A DNA stretch of 34,843 bases from Porphyrobacter sp. TH134 (GCF_002855495.1 NZ_PKRO01000031.1:1-34843), one strand, 5' to 3'. Shown: positions 1 through 8,599, counted from the stretch's first letter. Notes: generated from the letters alone by a model not told the origin. Numbers and translations are program-made.

Positions 1-2
1 TC

Positions 3-83
3 CACCCGCATCGCGCCCTTGGCTATCTCGCCCCGCGCGAATACATCACCCAATCAACCAGTGAGGAACTGTCCGGGAATTAA
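3..83 (+). pseudogene. C-terminal end of IS3-family transposase (OrfB), cut by window edge
   Basis: Reading from base 3, 26 codons run to a TAA at 81-83 and give HPHRALGYLAPREYITQST followed by SEELSGN. The 'PHRALGYLxPREF' block is the usual C-terminal signature of IS3-family OrfB integrases, lying just after the last catalytic glutamate of the DDE domain. The rest of the gene lies outside the window, so I cannot say whether it is intact. The sequence TGTCCGGGAATTAAGGGG overlapping the stop resembles the right end of many IS407-group elements, but no target duplication can be defined from one end. The assignment rests on the peptide signature alone and is fairly secure for the family, not for the group. 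Confidence 0.72.
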
Positions 84-450
84 GGGGCAACGACAGCGCC
101 TGCTCCCCTTGGCCTTCCACGATCCTCGGTCTGACCGGTCTGTCATCACCACTCATTCACCCCGCGCCGTCAAGTGGCTGCAGACTTTCACTTCCTCCTT
201 CGTGACCACTTCTAAAATAGAAATTAGGCCACTCTGAAGGGGGCAGATCAGACTCCGCTCTGCCTTGAGGTAGCACTCACCTAAGTTCAAGTGACTTTCG
301 GACATACAAATCAGTGCTTATCCGGTGATTGCCAGAGCTGTAATTGGTTTGATGAGAATTATAAAAAATCGCGTAAAATCATCATATAAATGAAATTATG
401 ACACAAATTGTGGTATTTCCGGTTTCGGCGGCGGTGAACTCCCAGAGCTG
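84..450. other. Non-coding stretch with mobile-element debris and AT-rich promoter region
   Basis: No convincing gene lies here. The short reading frames have no codon bias or recognisable protein. Bases 222-250 (AATTAGGCCACTCTGAAGGG then GGCAGATCA) look like another insertion-element end, and 242-264 forms a weak GGCAGA/TCTGCC hairpin. Bases 340-420 are clearly AT-rich compared with the rest of the window and probably hold the promoter of the DUF3592 gene at 451, but no single -35/-10 pair stands out. Confidence 0.45.
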
Positions 451-891
451 ATGGAAGACACGAACGCCAAACTGTGGGCGGCGCGCGTGTGGGGCGCAAT
501 CCTGCTTGCCGTCGCTTCGGGGTTGTTCGGAATCGCCGCCGAGTTCGCGCGTCCCCAACACCGGCTCGCAACGATCGGCGTTGCCACCCCTGGTGTGGTT
601 GCCGATGTGGTCGGACGCGGAGGCGGCCGCAAGGGCCCGGTTTACTACCCCCTCGTGAGGTTCACCGATTCGCTTGGGCGGAGCCGGCAATTCGTCGGCA
701 CAATCGGCACAAAGCCATCATCCTACGAGCGCGGAGAGCGCGTTACCGTCATCTATGACCCCGCCGACCCGACGGACGCGATGATCGACAGCTTCATCGA
801 CCGGTATCTTGCCACCATTGCCTTGTGCCTGTTTGGCAGCGTGTGGGCATTGATGGGAGGCTGGCTGCTGCTCGGCGCCCGGCAGCGCTAG
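451..891 (+). CDS. DUF3592 domain membrane protein
   Basis: This 146-residue protein has a hydrophobic helix near residues 14-31 and a second near 119-141, flanking a soluble domain. The soluble part carries the DUF3592 pattern: 'ATPGVVADVVGR', then YYPLVRF, a 'G..R.F.GTIG' strand, SYERGERVTVIYDP and a closing 'DAMIDSF'. The family has no established biochemical role; members are small inner-membrane proteins with a beta-rich loop. ATG 451 is the first in-frame ATG after a stop at 391-393; the ribosome-binding site is weak (CAGAG). It sits alone between mobile-element debris and the convergent maeB gene. Its codon use is typical of the window, so it appears native. Confidence 0.72.
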   Translation: MEDTNAKLWAARVWGAILLAVASGLFGIAAEFARPQHRLATIGVATPGVVADVVGRGGGRKGPVYYPLVRFTDSLGRSRQFVGTIGTKPSSYERGERVTVIYDPADPTDAMIDSFIDRYLATIALCLFGSVWALMGGWLLLGARQR

Positions 892-901
892 GCTTCCTGC
901 C

Positions 902-3163
902 TCACCCCACAACCCCCGCGCTTGCCAGCACTGCCAGCGTCAGCACATCGGGCACAGTCGCTGTCATCGGCACGATCTGCACCGGCTTTTCCACGCCCAG
1001 CAGCATCGGGCCGATGGTGGCATTGCTGCCCAGCTCGCGCAGCAGCTTGGCCGACAGGTTGGCCGATTGCAGGCCCGGCATGATCAGCACGTTCGCAGGG
1101 CCCGACAGGCGGCTGAAGGGATACAGCGCCATCACCTTGGGGTTGAGCGCGGCGTCGGGCGCCATTTCGCCTTCATATTCAAAGCCCGGATCTTCGCGGT
1201 CGAGGATGGCGACCGCATCACGGATGGAATTCAGCCACTGGCCCGAAGGGTTGCCGAAGGTCGAATAGCTGAGGAAGGCGACGCGCGGTTCGTGGCCCAT
1301 GCGGCGGGCAACGGCGGCGGTTTCCTTGGCGATGTGGGCAAGTTCGGCGGCGTTGGGGCGTTCGTTGATCGTGGTGTCGGCAAGGAAGGTGGTGTGGTTC
1401 TTGCCGATCATCATGTGGATGCCGAAGGGCAATGCGCCTTCCTTGTGATCCAGCACCAGGTTCACCTCGCGCACGGTCTGCGCAAAGGTGCGGGTCATGC
1501 CGGTGATCATCCCGTCGCCGTGGCCCAGCGCCACCAGCAGCGAGGCAAAGACGTTGCGGTCCTGATTGACCATGCGCCGCACATCGCGCTCGGTATAGCC
1601 GCGCCGCTGGAGGCGCTTGTACAGGTAATCGACCATCGCGGGCACATGCTCGCTGTCGGCCGAGTTCTGGATCTCGAAGCTGCCCGGATCGCCGACCGAC
1701 AATTGGTGCAGCTTGTCGATCACGGCCTTGGTGCGGCCCACCAGAATGGGCGTGCCATAGCCGAAATCGCGGAACTGGATCGCGGCGCGCAGCACCACCT
1801 CTTCCTCGGCTTCGGCGAACACCATCCGCTTCGGGTTAGCCTTGGCGACCTCGTAGACGCCTGACAGCACGGAAGTTGTGGGGTTGAGGCGGCTGCGCAG
1901 CGCAACGCGGTAGGCATCGAAATCCTCGATCCGCGCGCGCGCGACGCCCGAATCCATCGCCGCCTTCGCCACGGCGGAGGACACGACCTCGATCAGGCGC
2001 GGGTCGAACGGGGCGGGAATGATGTAATCGGTGCCGAACTTGTGGTTCTTGCCATAGGCGGCTGCGACTTCTTCGGGCACCTGCTGGCGCGCGAGCGACG
2101 CGATGGCTTGCGCGGCGGCGACCTTCATTTCTTCGTTGATGGTGGTCGCCTGCACATCCAGCGCGCCGCGGAAGATGAAGGGGAAGCCCAGCACATTGTT
2201 GACCTGATTGGGGAAATCGCTGCGCCCGGTGGCGATGATCGCATCGGGGCGCACGGCCTTGGCTTCGTCGGGCATGATTTCCGGCACCGGATTGGCCATC
2301 GCAAAGATGATCGGCTTGTCCGCCATCCGCCGCACCCAATCGGGCTTCAGCGCGCCGGCGGCTGACAGGCCGAGGAAGATATCCGCGCCCACCAGCGCTT
2401 CTTCCAGACTGGTGGCGCTGGTCTGCACCGCATGGGCGCTTTTCCACTGGTCCACCCCGTCGCGGCCCGGCGTGATCGGGCCGGAACGGTCGCACAGGAT
2501 CACGTTTTCATGGCGCACGCCCATCGCCTTGATCAGCGCGGTGCAGGCAATCGCCGCCGCACCCGCGCCGTTGACCACCACCTTCACGTCGCGGAAATCG
2601 CGGCCCGTGATGTGGCAGGCGTTGAGCAGGCCGGCGGCGGTGATGATCGCGGTGCCGTGCTGGTCATCGTGCATGACCGGGATTTTCATGCGTTCGCGCA
2701 AGGCGGCTTCGATGATGAAGCATTCGGGCGCCTTGATGTCTTCCAGGTTGATGCCGCCAAAGGTCGGCTCCATCAGCGCGACCGCATTGATGAAGGCTTC
2801 GGGGTCTTCGGTGTCGAGTTCGATATCGATGGAGTCCACATCGGCGAACCGCTTGAACAGCACCGCCTTGCCTTCCATCACGGGCTTGGATGCCAGTGCG
2901 CCCAGATTGCCGAGGCCCAGGATAGCGGTACCATTGGAAATCACGGCAACCAGATTGGCCTTGGCGGTGTAGCGGGCCGCGAGGGACGGGTCGGCCGCGA
3001 TCGCTTCGACTGGCGCGGCGACGCCGGGCGAGTAGGCAAGGCTGAGATCGCGCTGCGAGGTCATCGGCTTGGTCGCGACGATTTCCAGCTTACCGGGACG
3101 GATCGTCTCGTGATAGAACAATGCCTCACGCGTGGTGAAACCGCCCTTGCTCTCTTCGGCCAT
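902..3163 (-). CDS. maeB: NADP-dependent malic enzyme with C-terminal phosphotransacetylase-like domain
   Basis: This 753-residue protein matches the large MaeB form that decarboxylates malate to pyruvate with NADP reduction. The N-terminal catalytic domain shows LAYSPGVAAPV near residue 40, the metal/substrate block 'HDDQHGTAII' and the Rossmann motif VVNGAGAAAIA. The last ~320 residues form a phosphate acetyltransferase-like domain ('RMVFAEAEEEVVLRAA' to the C-terminus). In MaeB that domain is usually regulatory (acetyl-CoA sensing) rather than a working transacetylase. I chose ATG 3163 (MAEESKGG) with GGGA 8 bases upstream; an in-frame ATG at 3196 would add 11 residues. It diverges from mutS. 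The frame stays open far upstream, across the antisense of mutS, which is a GC artefact. Confidence 0.93.
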   Translation of the reverse strand: MAEESKGGFTTREALFYHETIRPGKLEIVATKPMTSQRDLSLAYSPGVAAPVEAIAADPSLAARYTAKANLVAVISNGTAILGLGNLGALASKPVMEGKAVLFKRFADVDSIDIELDTEDPEAFINAVALMEPTFGGINLEDIKAPECFIIEAALRERMKIPVMHDDQHGTAIITAAGLLNACHITGRDFRDVKVVVNGAGAAAIACTALIKAMGVRHENVILCDRSGPITPGRDGVDQWKSAHAVQTSATSLEEALVGADIFLGLSAAGALKPDWVRRMADKPIIFAMANPVPEIMPDEAKAVRPDAIIATGRSDFPNQVNNVLGFPFIFRGALDVQATTINEEMKVAAAQAIASLARQQVPEEVAAAYGKNHKFGTDYIIPAPFDPRLIEVVSSAVAKAAMDSGVARARIEDFDAYRVALRSRLNPTTSVLSGVYEVAKANPKRMVFAEAEEEVVLRAAIQFRDFGYGTPILVGRTKAVIDKLHQLSVGDPGSFEIQNSADSEHVPAMVDYLYKRLQRRGYTERDVRRMVNQDRNVFASLLVALGHGDGMITGMTRTFAQTVREVNLVLDHKEGALPFGIHMMIGKNHTTFLADTTINERPNAAELAHIAKETAAVARRMGHEPRVAFLSYSTFGNPSGQWLNSIRDAVAILDREDPGFEYEGEMAPDAALNPKVMALYPFSRLSGPANVLIMPGLQSANLSAKLLRELGSNATIGPMLLGVEKPVQIVPMTATVPDVLTLAVLASAGVVG

Positions 3164-3310
3164 GCTGCTGATCCCTATTGCAGTCCGTAACGTCATGCGC
3201 CGCTTAGCCTCACATCGGCCGCTGCGATAGGTCGGAAATCGCAAGGGGTCGGGGGAAAGCTGCAACTGCCGCGATTTCCGAATCGGGTCTGCCCGCGCTA
3301 GGCGGATGGC

Positions 3311-5971
3311 ATGGCTGCGCTCGACAATCCGAAACCCACCCCGATGATGGCGCAATATCTGGCGCTGCGGGAAGAAGCGGGCGATGCCTTGCTGTTTTAC
3401 CGGATGGGCGATTTCTTCGAGCTGTTCTTCGAGGACGCGCGCACCGCCGCCCAGATCCTCGATATCGCGCTGACCACGCGGGGCGAGCATGGCGGCGCGC
3501 CGATCCCGATGTGCGGGGTGCCGGTGCATTCGGCGGAAGGTTACCTTGCCCGGCTGATCAAGGCGGGCTGCCGGGTCGCGATTGCCGAACAGGTTGAAAC
3601 GCCCGATGAAGCCAAGGCGCGGGCCAAGCGCGAAGGCACGCCGTCGTCCAAGGCGCTGGTGGGGCGCGCCATCGTGCGGCTGGTCACGGCAGGCACGCTG
3701 ACCGAGGAAGCCCTGCTGGAACCGCGCCGCGCCAATATGCTGATCGCTTTGGCGGAGGTGCGCGGCAGCATCGGGATCGCGGCGGTCGATGTGTCGACCG
3801 GGGCGATGGTGCTGGAGGAATGCGCCGCCGACAGCCTTGGCGCGGCGCTGGCGCGGCTTGCGCCGAGCGAGGTCGTGGTGCCCGACGACTGGCAACACGG
3901 CGCGGATGAGGCAATCTACCGCCCGCGCAGCACTTTCGCGAGCGATGCCGGGGCCGAACGGCTGCGGGCGGTGCACGGTGTCGCCACGCTGGATGCCTTC
4001 GGTGATTTCTCCCGCGCGATGCTGGCCGCAGCCGGGGGCCTGATCGCCTATCTCGATCATGTCGGGCGCGGCAAGCTGCCGCTGCTGCTGCCCCCTGTCC
4101 CGCGCAGCGCGCAATCCGGGATGGCGATGGACGCGGCGACGCGGGCCAGCCTCGAAATCCTTGAAAGCGCCAACGGCGGCGGGCGGGCGGGGAGCCTGAT
4201 CGGCGCGGTGGACCGCTGCGTGACAGGCGCAGGATCGCGGCTGCTGGCGGAGGACTTGTCCGCGCCGCTGCTGGATGCCGCCGCGATTCAGGCGCGGCTG
4301 GCGCTGGTGCAATTCTGGCTGGCTCGCCCAATCGAACGCGCGCAGCTGCGCGATGCCCTGCGCGCTATTCCTGACCTTGGGCGCGCTTTGGGCCGGGTCG
4401 TGGCGGGGCGCGGAAGCCCGCGCGATCTTGGCCAGCTGCGTGATGGGCTGAGCGAAGCCATGCGGCTGCACCACTGGCTGATCGGCGCGCCGGACAAGCC
4501 TGCGCTGTTGGACGAGGTGCTGACCCGCCTCACCGGCCACGGTGCGTTGACCGATTGGCTGGCGCGTGCGCTGGTGCCCACACCCCCGACCGAGCGCAGC
4601 GGCGGCGGGTTCATTGCCGATGGCTATGACGCCGCGCTGGACGAATTGCGCGCCACGTCGGGCGATGCGCGCCGCGCCATTGCGGCAATGGAAGCGCGCT
4701 ATCGTGACGAGACCGGCATCGCCACGCTCAAGATCCGTCACAACGGGGTGCTGGGCTATTTCATCGAGGTTGCCGCGCGCCATGCCGATGCGCTTATGGC
4801 GCCGGACAGCGGCTTTACCCACCGCCAGACAATGGCGGGCGCGGTGCGGTTCAATTCGCTGAAACTGCACGAGGAAGCCGCGCGTATCGCCGAGGCGGGG
4901 GGACACGCGCTGGCAGCGGAAGAGGCGCATTTCGAGGAACTGGTCAGCGCCATCATCGCCGCGCGTGAGGCCATTGCCGCCACCGCCGCCGCGCTGGCCC
5001 GGCTGGATGTGGGCGCCGCCAATGCTGAACGCGCGGCAGAGGGCGACTGGTGCCGCCCGGAAATCGCCGGGGACGCGGGCCTCGCCATCACCGGCGGGCG
5101 GCATCCTGTGGTCGAAGCCGCGCTGGCCAAGACTGGCGAGCGGTTTGTGGCCAATGACTGCCAGCTTGCCGAGACCAACCGTCTGTGGCTGATCGGCGGG
5201 CCAAACATGGGCGGCAAATCGACCTTTCTGCGCCAGAATGCACTGATCGTGCTGCTGGCGCAGGCAGGGTCCTTTGTCCCCGCCACTGCCGCGCGGATCG
5301 GGCTGGTCGACCGCTTGTTCAGCCGGGTCGGTGCGGCAGATAATCTGGCGCGGGGGCGGTCGACCTTCATGGTCGAAATGGTCGAGACCGCTGCCATTCT
5401 GGCGCAGGCCACGGCCCGCAGCTTTGTGATTCTGGACGAGGTCGGGCGGGGCACGTCGACCTATGATGGCCTCGCGCTCGCCTGGGCCGTGGCCGAGGCG
5501 GTGCATTCGCAAATCCGCTGTCGCTGCCTGTTCGCCACCCACTATCACGAACTCGCGCGATTGGCCGAAACGTGTGAGGCGCTGAGCCTGCACCATGTCC
5601 GCGCGCGCGAATGGCAGGGCGATCTGGTGCTGCTGCATGAACTGGCCGATGGTCCGGCAGATCGGTCGTATGGTCTTGCCGTGGCGCGGCTGGCCGGCGT
5701 GCCCGCACCCGTGGTCGCCCGCGCCAAGGCTGTGCTGGCCAAGCTGGAAGCCACCCGCGAGGCGACGGGCGGGATCGCGGCCGGGCTGGGGGATTTGCCG
5801 CTGTTTGCAATGCTGGCCGCGGCCGAGCCGGCGCCCGCATCGCCCGAACATGAGCTTGCCGAGGCCTTGCGCAACGCCGATCTGGATGCCCTGACCCCGC
5901 GCGATGCGTTGGATTTGCTGTACCAATGGAAGCGCGCTCTGCCGCAGGGCGCGCCAAATCAGGGCGGTTGA
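3311..5971 (+). CDS. mutS: DNA mismatch repair protein MutS
   Basis: This 886-residue protein is full-length MutS, which recognises base mismatches and small loops and passes the signal to MutL using ATP. The mismatch-contacting Phe-x-Glu is present in 'MGDFFELFFEDA' near residue 36 (FFE replaces the common FYE). The ATPase domain has Walker A 'GGPNMGGKSTF' at about 629-639, the 'STFMVEM' block, Walker B 'VILDEVGRGTSTYDG' from about 706, and the 'ATHYHEL' switch. The C-terminal helix-turn-helix dimerisation part and a short tail are present. ATG 3311 matches the usual short leader before 'PMMAQYLALR'. It is transcribed away from maeB across a 147-base gap. Confidence 0.97.
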   Translation: MAALDNPKPTPMMAQYLALREEAGDALLFYRMGDFFELFFEDARTAAQILDIALTTRGEHGGAPIPMCGVPVHSAEGYLARLIKAGCRVAIAEQVETPDEAKARAKREGTPSSKALVGRAIVRLVTAGTLTEEALLEPRRANMLIALAEVRGSIGIAAVDVSTGAMVLEECAADSLGAALARLAPSEVVVPDDWQHGADEAIYRPRSTFASDAGAERLRAVHGVATLDAFGDFSRAMLAAAGGLIAYLDHVGRGKLPLLLPPVPRSAQSGMAMDAATRASLEILESANGGGRAGSLIGAVDRCVTGAGSRLLAEDLSAPLLDAAAIQARLALVQFWLARPIERAQLRDALRAIPDLGRALGRVVAGRGSPRDLGQLRDGLSEAMRLHHWLIGAPDKPALLDEVLTRLTGHGALTDWLARALVPTPPTERSGGGFIADGYDAALDELRATSGDARRAIAAMEARYRDETGIATLKIRHNGVLGYFIEVAARHADALMAPDSGFTHRQTMAGAVRFNSLKLHEEAARIAEAGGHALAAEEAHFEELVSAIIAAREAIAATAAALARLDVGAANAERAAEGDWCRPEIAGDAGLAITGGRHPVVEAALAKTGERFVANDCQLAETNRLWLIGGPNMGGKSTFLRQNALIVLLAQAGSFVPATAARIGLVDRLFSRVGAADNLARGRSTFMVEMVETAAILAQATARSFVILDEVGRGTSTYDGLALAWAVAEAVHSQIRCRCLFATHYHELARLAETCEALSLHHVRAREWQGDLVLLHELADGPADRSYGLAVARLAGVPAPVVARAKAVLAKLEATREATGGIAAGLGDLPLFAMLAAAEPAPASPEHELAEALRNADLDALTPRDALDLLYQWKRALPQGAPNQGG

Positions 5972-5977
5972 TTTCAA

Positions 5978-5994
5978 CCAAGGCTTAACCTTGG
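5978..5994 (+). other. Perfect 6-bp hairpin just after mutS
   Basis: CCAAGG-CTTAA-CCTTGG lies six bases after the mutS stop, with an outer AACC/GGTT that could extend it. There is no T-tract, so it is not a standard intrinsic terminator. It lies 18 bases before the GTG start of the next gene and could be an operator or affect its translation. Seen in sequence; role unknown. Confidence 0.4.
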
Positions 5995-6012
5995 CCCGGT
6001 TATCATCAAACG

Positions 6013-6348
6013 GTGTACAAGCAGGTCTTTCAGAACAGCAAAGTGGCGCTCCTGTTTGCGGGGATGACGCTGTTCAGCGCGGTGTCGCTTATCGGCACCC
6101 CTGAAGACAGCGGCGTACTGACTCAAGCGGCCGATCTGGTCGAAGCGCAGCGAGAAAGCTTTGCCAGCGACGTTCAGAACTTTGCCGACGGTCAGAGCGT
6201 TGGCGACAAGCCCAGAGCGGGCCGCCTCGTTTTCGGCGACTATGATCCTTCGGCAAAGACCGATGCGGCAGGCGGCCCGCCGGAAGAGCCCGAAGTTGAA
6301 GTGGACCCTTACATTGTCAATCGCGACTTGAAGGCCGTGTTGAAATAA
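6013..6348 (+). CDS. Unrecognised small membrane-anchored protein
   Basis: This 111-residue protein starts at GTG 6013; no better start is visible and the Shine-Dalgarno is poor. Residues 9-27 (SKVALLFAGMTLFSAVSLI) form one hydrophobic segment that could be a signal anchor. The remainder is polar, with an acidic, proline-rich stretch ('GGPPEEPEVEVDPY') before the end. Third-position GC is high, as in neighbouring genes, which supports a real gene. I do not recognise the family. It lies 41 bases after mutS and converges on the acidic protein gene 24 bases away. A link to mismatch repair is not implied by anything beyond position. Confidence 0.55.
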   Translation: MYKQVFQNSKVALLFAGMTLFSAVSLIGTPEDSGVLTQAADLVEAQRESFASDVQNFADGQSVGDKPRAGRLVFGDYDPSAKTDAAGGPPEEPEVEVDPYIVNRDLKAVLK

Positions 6349-6372
6349 CGCCCTGTATCGCGGACGGTAAGG

Positions 6373-6759
6373 TCACACCTCTTCTTCATCGTCGGCAGAC
6401 AACTCTTCGCCGTCAGCCGTAACCCAGTCGTCATCGTCATCATCGGTGGTCTCTTGGCCGTAGACCTCGGTCTCGTCATCATGATTAGGCTCGCCGGCAA
6501 AGGCGGACATATCGATCCGGCCTTCGCCTTCCATCCGGCGCATTTCGTCGATCAGGTCGGGCGCGTTGGCGGGGGCAGGGTCGAAATCGTCCGCGGCCGG
6601 TTTGGTGCTTTCGAGCGGGCTGGCCTTGTGGCTGTCATGGGCCCTCGCGTCTTCAGCGACATCCTGCGCCTGTTCGCCGCGTGCTTCCTGTTCGCTGTTA
6701 TGAACTTCGGGCGGCAGGCCTGTGGGGTGGCCGGTGGTGCATGTATCACGCTGGGTCAT
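6373..6759 (-). CDS. Unrecognised highly acidic protein
   Basis: This 128-residue protein is hydrophilic and strongly acidic toward its C-terminus, with a DDDDDDW run and an ADDEEEV end; no membrane segment is present. The middle ('NAPDLIDEMRRMEGEGRIDM') may form the only helix. ATG 6759 was chosen because AAGGAG lies seven bases upstream, giving a good ribosome-binding site; a TTG two codons earlier sits too close to it. The gene is alone on its strand, 83 bases past the dehydrogenase gene, and converges with the small membrane protein. The charge pattern suggests a disordered binding protein, but no function can be assigned. Confidence 0.62.
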   Translation of the reverse strand: MTQRDTCTTGHPTGLPPEVHNSEQEARGEQAQDVAEDARAHDSHKASPLESTKPAADDFDPAPANAPDLIDEMRRMEGEGRIDMSAFAGEPNHDDETEVYGQETTDDDDDDWVTADGEELSADDEEEV

Positions 6760-6842
6760 GGGCAATCTCCTTCCCCATGCCTAACCGGGGCAAGCCCATG
6801 AATGTTGCCGCGCCTTGCGACGAAGCGACCCGCCGGTGCGCC

Positions 6843-7712
6843 TCAGCGCGTGGGGACCGGCGTATCCCCGGTATAGTCGTAGAAACCACGGCCCGTCTTG
6901 CGGCCCAGCCACCCGGCTTCGACATACTTCACCAACAGCGGCGCTGCGCGATACTTGCTGTCGCGGGTGGTGGTGTAAAGCACGTTGATGATGTCGAGGC
7001 AGGTGTCCAGCCCGACGAAATCGGCCAGTTGCAGCGGCCCCATCGGATGGTTGAGGCCGAGGCGGCAGCCCTTGTCGATATCCTCGATCCCGGCCGTGCT
7101 CTGACCGAGCACGAACACGGCCTCGTTGATCATCGGCAGCAGGATGCGGTTGACGACGAAACCGGGCTCGTCCTGCGATAGCACCACTTCCTTGCCCAGA
7201 CCCTTGGCGAATTCGGTCACGCGGTCGGTGGTGGCCTGCGCGGTGGCGAGGCCGGGGATGACCTCGATCAGGCCCATCACCGGCACGGGGTTGAAAAAGT
7301 GCAGCCCGATGAAGCGCGCCGGGTCGGGCGAGTGGTTGGCCATCCGGGTGATCGGGATGGACGACGTGTTCGACGCCAGAATCGCGTTCGCGCCCAGCAC
7401 CTTGCCCGCTGCCGCGAAGATCATGTTCTTGATCTCCTCCCGCTCGGTCGCGGCTTCGATGATCAGATCGGCTTCGGCAAAGGGCGCATAATCGCCGATC
7501 GGCGTGATCCGGGCGAGCAGGCGTTCCGCTTCTGCCGCTTCAATCTTGCCGCGCCCCATCAGCTTGGCGAGCGCCTTTTCGATGCTCAGCTTCCCGGCTT
7601 CCGCGCGGGCGAGATCGACATCGGTCAGCATGACATTCATGCCAAACGCGGCGATGGTCTGAGCGATACCGGTTCCCATCTGACCGGCGCCGATGACAGC
7701 GATGTTGCGCAT
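6843..7712 (-). CDS. 3-hydroxybutyryl-CoA dehydrogenase
   Basis: This 289-residue protein belongs to the 3-hydroxyacyl-CoA dehydrogenase family (short, single-function form like Hbd/PaaH). It oxidises 3-hydroxybutyryl-CoA to acetoacetyl-CoA with NAD(P). The Rossmann motif 'VIGAGQMGTGIA' is at residues 6-17, 'SNTSSIPIT' follows the nucleotide-binding domain, and the catalytic histidine is in 'GLHFFNPVPVM'. The C-terminal helical domain has 'DEPGFVVNRI' and 'NHPMGPLQLADFVGLD'. Length and motif order are normal. ATG 7712 follows GAAGGA at a suitable distance. It is the last gene of a probable minus-strand operon behind the cobalamin adenosyltransferase, a pairing that fits acyl-CoA metabolism. 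Confidence 0.93.
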   Translation of the reverse strand: MRNIAVIGAGQMGTGIAQTIAAFGMNVMLTDVDLARAEAGKLSIEKALAKLMGRGKIEAAEAERLLARITPIGDYAPFAEADLIIEAATEREEIKNMIFAAAGKVLGANAILASNTSSIPITRMANHSPDPARFIGLHFFNPVPVMGLIEVIPGLATAQATTDRVTEFAKGLGKEVVLSQDEPGFVVNRILLPMINEAVFVLGQSTAGIEDIDKGCRLGLNHPMGPLQLADFVGLDTCLDIINVLYTTTRDSKYRAAPLLVKYVEAGWLGRKTGRGFYDYTGDTPVPTR

Positions 7713-7787
7713 GAGGCTCGTCCTTCGCAAGTGCAGCAAAGGCGTCGCCCTAGCGAGGCCCCCCGCCAAAAGCCAGCGATTAGCGCG

Positions 7788-8354
7788 CTATCGGTTCTGG
7801 CCGGGCACCCACTTTACATCCATTCGGCCATTGTCGTTCACCACCCGTGCGAGCACGAAGAGGTAATCGGACAGGCGGTTGATGTAGGATAGGGCCGCAG
7901 GGTTCACCGCATCCTGCGCCGCCAGCGCCACCATCGCACGTTCCGCAGCGCGGGTGACGGCGCGGGCGATGTGGAGGCGGGCGGCCAACTCGCTGCCGCC
8001 GGGCAGGATGAAGCTGGTCAGCGGCTGCAGCTTTTCGTTCAGCGCATCGATCCGCTGTTCGAGCCATTCGGTTTGCGACGCAACCATCCGCAGCACCATG
8101 TCCGACGGGGTAAAATCATCCCCCGGTGTCGCCAGATCGGCGCCCAGATCGAACAGATCGTTCTGGATGCGGGTGATTTCGGCCCCCGGCGCGCCCGCCA
8201 TTTTGGTCGCGGCCAGCCCGATCGCGCTGTTCGCCTCGTCGACGGTGCCCATGGCATGGATGCGCGCCGCATATTTCGGGCAGCGCGAGCCATCGACCAG
8301 GCCCGTGGTCCCATCATCCCCGGTACGGGTGTAAATCTTGTTGAGCTTAACCAT
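7788..8354 (-). CDS. Cob(I)alamin adenosyltransferase, PduO type
   Basis: This 188-residue protein transfers the adenosyl group of ATP to cob(I)alamin to make coenzyme B12. The PduO-type N-terminal loop 'IYTRTGDDGTTGLVDG' and the 'HAMGTVDEANSAIGLA' helix are clear, and the ATP-binding 'RAVTRAAERAMV' helix is followed by 'YINRLSDYLFVLARV', all characteristic of the trimeric ATR fold. It is not the CobA/BtuR type. Adenosylcobalamin is needed by methylmalonyl-CoA mutase in this group, so its place before an acyl-CoA dehydrogenase gene makes metabolic sense (inference). It lies 14 bases after the HIG1-domain gene. Confidence 0.94.
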   Translation of the reverse strand: MVKLNKIYTRTGDDGTTGLVDGSRCPKYAARIHAMGTVDEANSAIGLAATKMAGAPGAEITRIQNDLFDLGADLATPGDDFTPSDMVLRMVASQTEWLEQRIDALNEKLQPLTSFILPGGSELAARLHIARAVTRAAERAMVALAAQDAVNPAALSYINRLSDYLFVLARVVNDNGRMDVKWVPGQNR

Positions 8355-8368
8355 CGCGGCAGAAAGGC

Positions 8369-8599
8369 TTAGCGCGCTGCCATCATGATAATGGCGACCA
8401 CCACGATCGCCAGCGCCTGATACTTGATGCGCGCAAACATCGCCTTGTTCTGCGCGAGCTGCATATCGGAAGCGGTTGAGCCTTCGCCCGTTTCAAGATC
8501 GATCTTGGTCGTCTTGAGAAAGGCGATGATGCCCTTGATCAGCGAAAAGGCGACCAGCCCCATAAGGACGATCAGGACGGGGATGAGTACATAGTTCAT
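8369..8599 (-). CDS. Small HIG1-domain (twin-TM) membrane protein
   Basis: This 76-residue protein has two membrane helices (about 4-27 and 58-75) separated by a polar loop 'TTKIDLETGEGSTASDM' and 'NKAMFARIKYQALAI'. That layout, with the basic 'ARIKYQ' segment before the second helix, fits the HIG1 family, whose alphaproteobacterial and mitochondrial members associate with cytochrome oxidase or other respiratory complexes. Start ATG 8599 is the methionine just before the first helix. It sits 25 bases after gluQ and 14 before the adenosyltransferase, so it is probably cotranscribed. The family call is by layout and residues, not a profile search. Confidence 0.7.
   Translation of the reverse strand: MNYVLIPVLIVLMGLVAFSLIKGIIAFLKTTKIDLETGEGSTASDMQLAQNKAMFARIKYQALAIVVVAIIMMAAR

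Noticed and set aside
19..237. 72-residue plus-strand frame at the left edge
   Set aside because: It overlaps the IS3 transposase tail in another frame and has no codon bias, homology or ribosome-binding site.
3164..5977. Long open frame antisense to mutS, continuous with maeB on the minus strand
   Set aside because: It mirrors a real, fully recognised gene and is rich in Arg, Gln, Gly and His, as expected for the complement of GC-rich codons. MaeB has its own clear start at 3163.
5984..6003. TTAA half-sites as a CtrA-binding site before the gene at 6013
   Set aside because: The second half is TTAT and the spacing is wrong for TTAA-N7-TTAA.
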